DNA of 6,111 nucleotides from Flavobacteriales bacterium UBA7325 (GTDB taxonomy: Bacteria > Bacteroidota > Bacteroidia > Flavobacteriales_D > Crocinitomicaceae): NCBI GenBank assembly GCA_002471375.1, contig DKPV01000007.1:17279-23389 (forward strand), in the 5' to 3' direction. How positions within the stretch are numbered: the stretch's first letter is position 1; every line of letters starts with the position of its first letter. Shown here piece after piece: positions 1 through 5,300 of this stretch. Made by a program: the position numbers and the translations under genes. The notes under the pieces are model-generated. The model was not told where the DNA came from. It did no database searches and saw nothing but the letters and a program-made list of their open reading frames with translations.

Positions 1-468
1 AAAGATCGTGTTGACGATGCATTAGCGGCGACACGTGCCGCTGTTCAGGAAGGAATTGTTCCTGGTGGTGGAGTTGCACTAATTCGTTCACTAGATGGCT
101 TAGATAAGATTGATGCAGAGAATGATGATGAAGTAACAGGTATCGCTATCGTAAAACGAGCAGTTGAAGAACCATTACGACAAATTATTTCCAATGCTGG
201 AGGTGAAGGTGCTGTGATTGTTCAAAAAGTTAAAGAAGGTGAAGGAGACTTCGGATACAATGCGCGCACAGACACATACGACAACCTGTACAAAGCTGGT
301 GTTGTAGACCCGACTAAAGTAACGCGAATCGCTATCGAAAATGCGGCTTCAATTGCATCTATGCTATTGACGACGGAATGTGTTATCGCAGACGAACCTG
401 TTGATGAAGCGGCTGCAGCTGCTGCAATGGGAGGAGGAATGCCAGGCGGAATGCCAGGAATGATGTAA
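1..468 (+). CDS. groEL: Chaperonin GroEL (Hsp60), C-terminal fragment
   Basis: This is the C-terminal 155 residues of the ATP-dependent chaperonin that forms the double-ring folding cage with GroES in the cytoplasm. The frame is open from base 1 to the TAA at 466-468, so the start lies outside the window. Compared with the 548-residue Escherichia coli protein, roughly the first 390 residues are missing. What is visible is the end of the intermediate domain and the C-terminal half of the equatorial ATPase domain. Landmarks are the glycine triplet in VPGGGVAL (about residues 21-28 of the fragment), the YNARTDTY segment, DPTKVTR with its nucleotide-contacting aspartate, and NAASIASMLLTTE. The protein ends in the flexible Gly/Met tail GGGMPGGMPGMM that projects into the cavity in this family. 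No groES is visible; it would normally lie upstream. A strong terminator follows 18 nt after the stop. The identification is very secure. Confidence 0.97.
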   Translation, partial: KDRVDDALAATRAAVQEGIVPGGGVALIRSLDGLDKIDAENDDEVTGIAIVKRAVEEPLRQIISNAGGEGAVIVQKVKEGEGDFGYNARTDTYDNLYKAGVVDPTKVTRIAIENAASIASMLLTTECVIADEPVDEAAAAAAMGGGMPGGMPGMM

Positions 469-486
469 AACGTATATTAAGAGCAT

Positions 487-514
487 AAAGGGCCAGCTAC
501 GGTTGGCTCTTTTT
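487..514 (+). terminator. Intrinsic terminator after groEL
   Basis: Bases 487-497 pair with 502-512 as an 11-bp stem with two G-U wobbles (491/508 and 496/503), followed by a T-run at 510-514. The loop is TACG closed by a C-G pair, which is a UNCG-type tetraloop, known to be unusually stable in RNA. Its position 18 nt after the groEL stop makes it the natural end of the groEL transcript. Confidence 0.88.
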
Positions 515-520
515 CCGTTT

Positions 521-550
521 CTGCTTTCCCGACTAGTTTCGGATAAGCAG
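521..550 (+). other. Imperfect hairpin between two terminators
   Basis: Bases 521-526 (CTGCTT) pair with 545-550 (AAGCAG). After a 2x2 internal mismatch, 529-532 (CCGA) pair with 539-542 (TCGG), leaving a six-base loop at 533-538. No T-run follows, so this is not itself a terminator. It could be part of a structured 3' UTR, a small RNA, or chance. The pairing can be read directly; any function is unknown. Confidence 0.4.
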
Positions 551-565
551 AGCGACTATATATAA

Positions 566-609
566 GAAGCCCTTATCTTTGAGCAATCGAATTTAAGGGC
601 TTTGTTTTT
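566..609 (+). terminator. Second intrinsic terminator, just upstream of the GNAT pseudogene
   Basis: Bases 567-575 (AAGCCCTTA) pair perfectly with 594-602 as a 9-bp stem, followed by a T-rich tail at 601-609 broken by a single G. Inside the large loop, 578-582 can pair with 587-591, capping the structure with a GCAA (GNRA-type) tetraloop above a 2x2 internal loop. It ends only 12 nt before the ATG at 622. It may therefore be a back-up terminator for groEL or the end of a separate short transcript. It also leaves little room for a conventional promoter in front of the acetyltransferase. Confidence 0.8.
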
Positions 610-621
610 AAACCAATCACA

Positions 622-1146
622 ATGACTGAAAAATACGAGATTATCATTGAAACTGAAAGACTGACCCTACGCAAGGTGACACTGGATGACATGCCTGAGT
701 TTTTTAAAATGGAATCAACTCCAGAAGTCAATAAGTACACTGGTGAACAAGTATCACCATCGATTGAGGACTTAGAAGCAAAAATTAAAGAAAGTATCTT
801 AAAGGATTACAAAGAAGTGGGCTTCGGCCGATTGGCTGTGATTGAAAAATGATCCGGATCATTTATCGGCTGTGCAGGACTCAAATACCTTCCTAAATTC
901 GACCAAGTTGATTTGGGATACCGATTTATGCCTCAGTATTGGGGCAAGGGTTACGGAACTGAATCTTCTCGAGCCTTACTTCAATAGGGGTTTAGTGAAT
1001 TGGAACTCGATAGAATCATTGCATTAGCAATGCCGGAAAACAAGGCCTCAACTAAAATTATGGAAAAGGTTGGGATGAGCTTCGATAAATTCGCTCCCTA
1101 TGATGAAGGAGGACCTGATGCTGTTTGGTACGTTATCGATAAATAG
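622..1146 (+). pseudogene. RimL-like GNAT N-acetyltransferase, interrupted by two in-frame stop codons
   Basis: From the ATG at 622 to the TAG at 1144-1146, one frame of 174 codons reads as a full-length acetyl-CoA-dependent N-acetyltransferase of the GNAT superfamily (RimJ/RimL type, usually 165-185 residues). It is broken by TGA at 850-852 (codon 77) and TAG at 985-987 (codon 122). The N-terminal ETERLTLRKVTLDDM is typical of the family. After the first stop come FIGCAGL (beta-4) and the acetyl-CoA pyrophosphate-binding motif QYWGKGYGTE. After the second stop come MPENKAS and the EKVGM strand-helix end. No frameshift is needed. Each stop is one substitution from a sense codon; relatives often carry an aromatic residue before GF, so TAG may derive from TAT or TAC. 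The first 76 codons alone lack the cofactor site, so the product should be inactive. Alternatives are sequencing error or stop-codon readthrough. The substrate cannot be told. No Shine-Dalgarno sequence is visible. Confidence 0.85.
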
Positions 1147-1153
1147 GAACTGA

Positions 1154-1948
1154 TTAGCCATTCAGAATTTCATCACCACATTGATTGCAATAAATTGAAC
1201 CAAATGGGTTATCATTCTGACAATTCGGGCATAAATTATCTTTTTCCCCTCTTTTGAATTTGGACATTTCAACCGTAATGAGTCCAGTTGGTACGGCTAT
1301 AATCACATAACCTGTAATCATCATCAGCGATGCGAGGATCTTACCTAAATCCGTTGCTGGAGTTATGTCTCCATAACCCACGGTAGTCGTCGTTACGATC
1401 GCCCAATAGATACTTGCAGGAATACTATCAAAACCGTTCTGTCTATCTTCTATCACATACATAATAGTTCCTGTGAGGATCATCATCATCAAGACAAAGA
1501 AGAAAAAAACCATGATTTTATAGTAGGAAGCCTTCAGTGAATGAAATAATGCCTGTGATTCTGAAGTGAATCGATTCAATTTTAGGATTCTAAAAATTCG
1601 CAGAAGTCTCAGTGCTCTTATTGCTCGGAACGAGTCATATCCAGACAAGAACGGAGTTAAGAAAGTCGGTAAGATTGATAGTAAATCTATTAGTCCCCAT
1701 GTGCTGAAAATATATTTCAGTGGCTTCGGAGCGACTACAATACGTAATATATATTCAATGGAAAAGATGATGGTAAACACCCATTCCGTGTAGAAGAAGA
1801 GGTCAGCATTTTTCTTTCCCCAGGCCGGTACGCTTTCTACCATTACCAGAAGCACAGAAATAACAATGAGGACAAGCAAGGCCAAATCGAAATTTCTTCC
1901 AGATTTAGTTGTAGTCCCAAAAATCACTTCATGTAGATTTCTCCGCAT
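1154..1948 (-). CDS. Voltage-gated-type six-transmembrane potassium channel with C-terminal zinc ribbon
   Basis: This is a 264-residue inner-membrane channel subunit expected to assemble as a tetramer and conduct K+. Hydrophobic segments fit S1 (about 20-41), S2 (51-72), S3 (79-100), S5 (144-167) and S6 (202-225). S4 (107-127) carries basic residues at every third position (R108, R111, R114, R117, R120, K123, R126), the classic voltage-sensor pattern. The pore loop holds the K+ selectivity filter TVGYGD (189-194), and S6 contains AVPTG. The cytoplasmic tail ends with CPNC (240-243) and CNQC (254-257), a zinc-ribbon-like pair of knuckles. I chose the ATG at 1948: homologues typically begin just before the LHEVIFGT-like segment, and the upstream in-frame TTG at 2008 lies within the T-tract of the neighbouring terminator. 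That longer form would add 20 polar residues. No Shine-Dalgarno sequence is seen. A weak Bacteroidota-like promoter (TTTG at 2009-2006, ATGATTTG at 1989-1982) is possible but poor. It converges on the GNAT pseudogene with a 7-nt gap. Confidence 0.93.
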   Translation of the reverse strand: MRRNLHEVIFGTTTKSGRNFDLALLVLIVISVLLVMVESVPAWGKKNADLFFYTEWVFTIIFSIEYILRIVVAPKPLKYIFSTWGLIDLLSILPTFLTPFLSGYDSFRAIRALRLLRIFRILKLNRFTSESQALFHSLKASYYKIMVFFFFVLMMMILTGTIMYVIEDRQNGFDSIPASIYWAIVTTTTVGYGDITPATDLGKILASLMMITGYVIIAVPTGLITVEMSKFKRGEKDNLCPNCQNDNPFGSIYCNQCGDEILNG

Positions 1949-2001
1949 AATAATGCATACGTAGAGTTTTTGTTTCGGTTTCAAATCATTAGAGTTTTCC
2001 G

Positions 2002-2036
2002 AAAACAAAAGAGGCCATTCTGTCGAATAGCCTCTT
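2002..2036 (-). terminator. Intrinsic terminator after the giant surface-protein gene
   Basis: Read on the minus strand, AAGAGGC (2036-2030) pairs with GCCTCTT (2015-2009) as a 7-bp stem. It continues past one mismatch into a 4-bp GAAT/ATTC stem with a four-base loop at 2021-2024. The T-rich tail TTTTGTTTTC runs from 2010 to 2001. It lies about 20 nt after the stop codon at 2058 and separates the surface-protein transcript from the channel gene. On the plus strand no comparable T-run follows, so it appears to act in one direction. Confidence 0.85.
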
Positions 2037-2057
2037 CCCTATTTAATTAATTCTAAT

Positions 2058-2309
2058 TTATCTTGCGATTACGATATCTGTGGTCAAAACAGTTTTTTCT
2101 GTTGTCACACGAACCATGTATCGCCCTTGAGCCAATTCTGATCCATCAACAATTCCTGAGGCAAGGTCTGTTGGTAGAACAATTACTCTTCCTAACATAT
2201 CTACAACATCAATCGCCTGAATTGTTCCTTCGTAGCTAACCGTGAAGTATCCATTCGATGATGGATTAGGGTATACGAGTAATGAATTCAAAGTAAGATC
2301 TTCAATTCC
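2058..2309 (-). other. T9SS type A C-terminal sorting domain (encoded segment)
   Basis: The last 83 residues have the hallmark layout of the Por/T9SS type A sorting signal. LLVYPNPSSNGYFTV opens it, then VVDMLGRVI in the middle, GSELAQGRYMVRV as the G-x-Y motif, and DIVIAR at the terminus. In this family the domain directs outer-membrane translocation and is normally cleaved, with attachment to lipopolysaccharide. It is the main reason for placing the organism in the Bacteroidota. Confidence 0.93.
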
Positions 2310-5300
2310 AACAGTGGATAGAACACAAGCCGATGTGTCTACACAACCATTTTCAGTAATGATTACTGCGTAATTCCCACCATTCGTTGGAAGGAATGCT
2401 TGTGAAGTTTCACCTGCGATATCTAATCCAGTATCACAATCCATCCATTGGTAAGTCACCCCCGGATTAGTGTTATTTGCAAGCATGGTTAAATCATCAC
2501 CGCCTAAAGTCGTAGAGACATCAATTGGGGGGTTAATCGTCACATCTTGAGTTTGTGAGCTTGTATTTCCACATGCATCTGTATACGTCCACGTTACAGT
2601 AGTTGTCCCTAATGCTGTAATTGGGAATACTACATCAGGCACACCTGTAACAGCACCATTACAATTATCAGTGGCCGTAGCATTAGCAGGTGTTACATCA
2701 CAGTTGGCTGTCACTTCCGTGAGCAAAGTAATATCAGCAATAGGAGCATCAAAATCCTTCACTACAATTAATTGGTCTACCAATGTTTGATTTCCGCAAT
2801 CATCCGTAATACTATATGTTCTTGTTATAGTCTCAGGACAAGACAAGCCATCAGACACATCAGACTCCCAAGCAACTGTTGGAACAGCAGTACAGTTATC
2901 AACCTCACCAGCTACCCAACCAACTGCTGGAGCAGGAACGTCACCGATACATTGTACATTTATTGCACTTGGGTTAGATGCAACTGGAGCTGTCACATCT
3001 TCTATAATGATAATTTGAACCACATCGATGTTGTTTCCAGTTTGGTCAGCGACATTATAAGTTCTAGCAATCGTATCCAAACAACCATTTCCATAGATCG
3101 TATCAGACACAAATGTTACAAGAACAGCACCTGTACAGTTATCAGCTTCGTCATTTACCACTGTCTCATCAATAATTGCATCTCCAGGACACTCATAATA
3201 TGCAGTGTCAGGATTAGATGCTGTTGGAAGCGTGACATCTGTAAGAATTACATTTTGTGTTTGCGTCGAAGTATTGCCATTTCCATCATCATACGTCCAA
3301 GTCACCACCGTAGTTCCTTGAGCCGTAATTGGCAAGATTGCATTATTCGTCACTAGCACTGTTCCTGCACAGTTGTCAGTTGCTGTTGGATCGATAAGTG
3401 CAGTCACCTCACACTCCGCAGTTACATCAGCCAAAGTTGGTGAATCACCAACTGGTGGAGTCACATCATTCAGAATAACATTCTGTGTTTGTGTTGAAGT
3501 GTTTCCATTTCCATCGTCATACGTCCAAGTCACTACTGTAGTACCTTGAGCCGTAATTGGTAAAGTGGCATCATTTGTAACGGTCACAATCGCAGAACAG
3601 TTATCCGTCGCAGTTGGATCTGTTAATGAATTCATAGTACATTCTGCAGTCAGATCAGCCAATGTAGCTAGATCAGGTACTGGTGCAATTGCCTCAACAC
3701 TTGTAAGTACTAACTCGTAATTACCTTCATTTGAAGAGAACCCACCAACGACTACATAGTAAGTAGCTCCGACAGTTGTCATAAATGACGCTTGAGATTG
3801 GACTCCCACAAAATCATCATTCCCTGTTACACAGTTTAAAGCAGCACAAGCTCCTTCGTATACCCAAATCTTAGTATCATAGTTCGTAAGCCCACTCACT
3901 GTTGACGCTGTCCATGTTGAACCGTCTCCAATAAACGTATACCAGTTCGCTCCTCCAGAACCTAGACTAGTTCCACAGAATGCTTCGGTTGAAGGCGTGC
4001 CACCTGTAGTACTTCCAGTAACACTTGTTTGATCTCCACATGGATCATGCGGACCAACAGCTATTGCGTTAGCACATTCAGTTCCTGCACACCCAGATAC
4101 ATCTAGAATCACATTGAAGGTACATGTAGAAGTGTTTCCATTTCCATCATCTACTGTCATTGTTATCACTTGATCCGCGGTAATCAAAGTTCCCGCAACA
4201 GGTGACTGTGTAATTACAGGAGCACCTCCACAATTATCTGTGGCTGACACTAAAGAAGTATAATCTGGTAAAATCAAATCACATATTGCACTTGCAGTTT
4301 CAGTTTGATCACCAGGACATGTAGCTACTGGAGAGATTGTATCCAATACAGTTACAACCGCAACACAGTTTGCTGTGTTCGTATTTCCATCTGTTGCCGT
4401 AAGTGTTACGTTGTTTGGCCCTAGATTGGCACAAGTAAACGCTGTCACTGAAGCACTCAATGTTAATCCTGCACAGTTATCTGTAGAACCACCATCAATG
4501 TCAGCTGCTACAATTGAAGCGTTCCCTGATCCATCTAAGAAAACCGAAATATTTTGACATACTGCAGTTGGCGGTGTAACATCATTAAGAGTTACATCGA
4601 ACGTACAAGCAGAAATATTTCCGTTAGCATCCGTACTTGTCATTGTAATTGTAGTTGTTCCACTAATTACTGTTCCAGCCACAGGGCTTTGAACAAGTGT
4701 AGGCACCCCACAGTTATCAGTAGCCGTTACTAATCCCGTATAATCAGGCAATGTAAAGTTGCAACTCGCATCTGGTGTTTCCGTTTGAAGTCCTGGGCAT
4801 GTAACCACAGGGGAAACTGTATCAGAAACTGTTACGCTAGCAATGCAAGTAGAAGTATTTCCACTTCCATCCGTTACAGTTAATGTAACAGGCGTTGGTC
4901 CAGGAGCAGCAACATATGCGTACGCTGCAATTGGCATTGGAGTAGGACTAGTAGCATTTGTTGTTTGACCATCAAATACATTGATTCCTGAGAATGACCA
5001 GTTTCCAAGTTGGAATGAAGAACCATCAGGTCCAGTTCCTGTGTTACGAGAAGCCCATCCATCAAGATAATCCCATGGTTGCCCCGTACCATCAACGTTA
5101 ATATCACCAAAGACATCAATCACACCTCCATTGAAGAATAACTCCACAGCATCATCTCCATTAATTGACATTGCTCCAGTTGTATAATCAGGAGCGAATC
5201 CGAAGAAGTTTGTAAACTGAGTTGATTCACTAGACACATAAATAAATGTTCCTGCTGTTGCAGGTACTGCAGGGAATGTAAATTCTTCCCCATCCGTTCC

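Noticed and set aside
850..987. Stop-codon reassignment or selenocysteine insertion in the acetyltransferase
   Set aside because: Two different stops (TGA and TAG) are involved, there is no evident recoding hairpin right after the TGA, and GNAT enzymes have no selenocysteine at this place.
842..1027. A 61-codon frame overlapping the acetyltransferase, suggesting a frameshift
   Set aside because: The GNAT motifs after the first stop lie in the same frame as the ATG at 622. The 842-1027 frame has no family resemblance and is an out-of-frame shadow.
1566..1793. A 75-codon plus-strand frame opposite the channel gene
   Set aside because: It is antisense to the S2-S4 coding region, which is certain from its voltage-sensor and pore motifs.
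1982..2009. A promoter for the channel gene (TTTG at 2009-2006 and ATGATTTG at 1989-1982)
   Set aside because: The -7 element departs from TAnnTTTG, the 16-nt spacing is short, and the TTTG belongs to the terminator T-tract. It is too weak to list as a feature.
2772..3356. A 194-codon plus-strand frame opposite the giant protein
   Set aside because: Its product is rich in Cys, Ile, Arg and Ser with no recognisable domain. It is the antisense of low-complexity HYR repeats, whose codon bias keeps the reverse frame open.
3237..3692. The 228-bp direct repeat as a possible mobile element or CRISPR-like array
   Set aside because: The repeats are in-frame protein modules with third-position differences only in the conserved part. 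There are no spacers, inverted ends or transposase.
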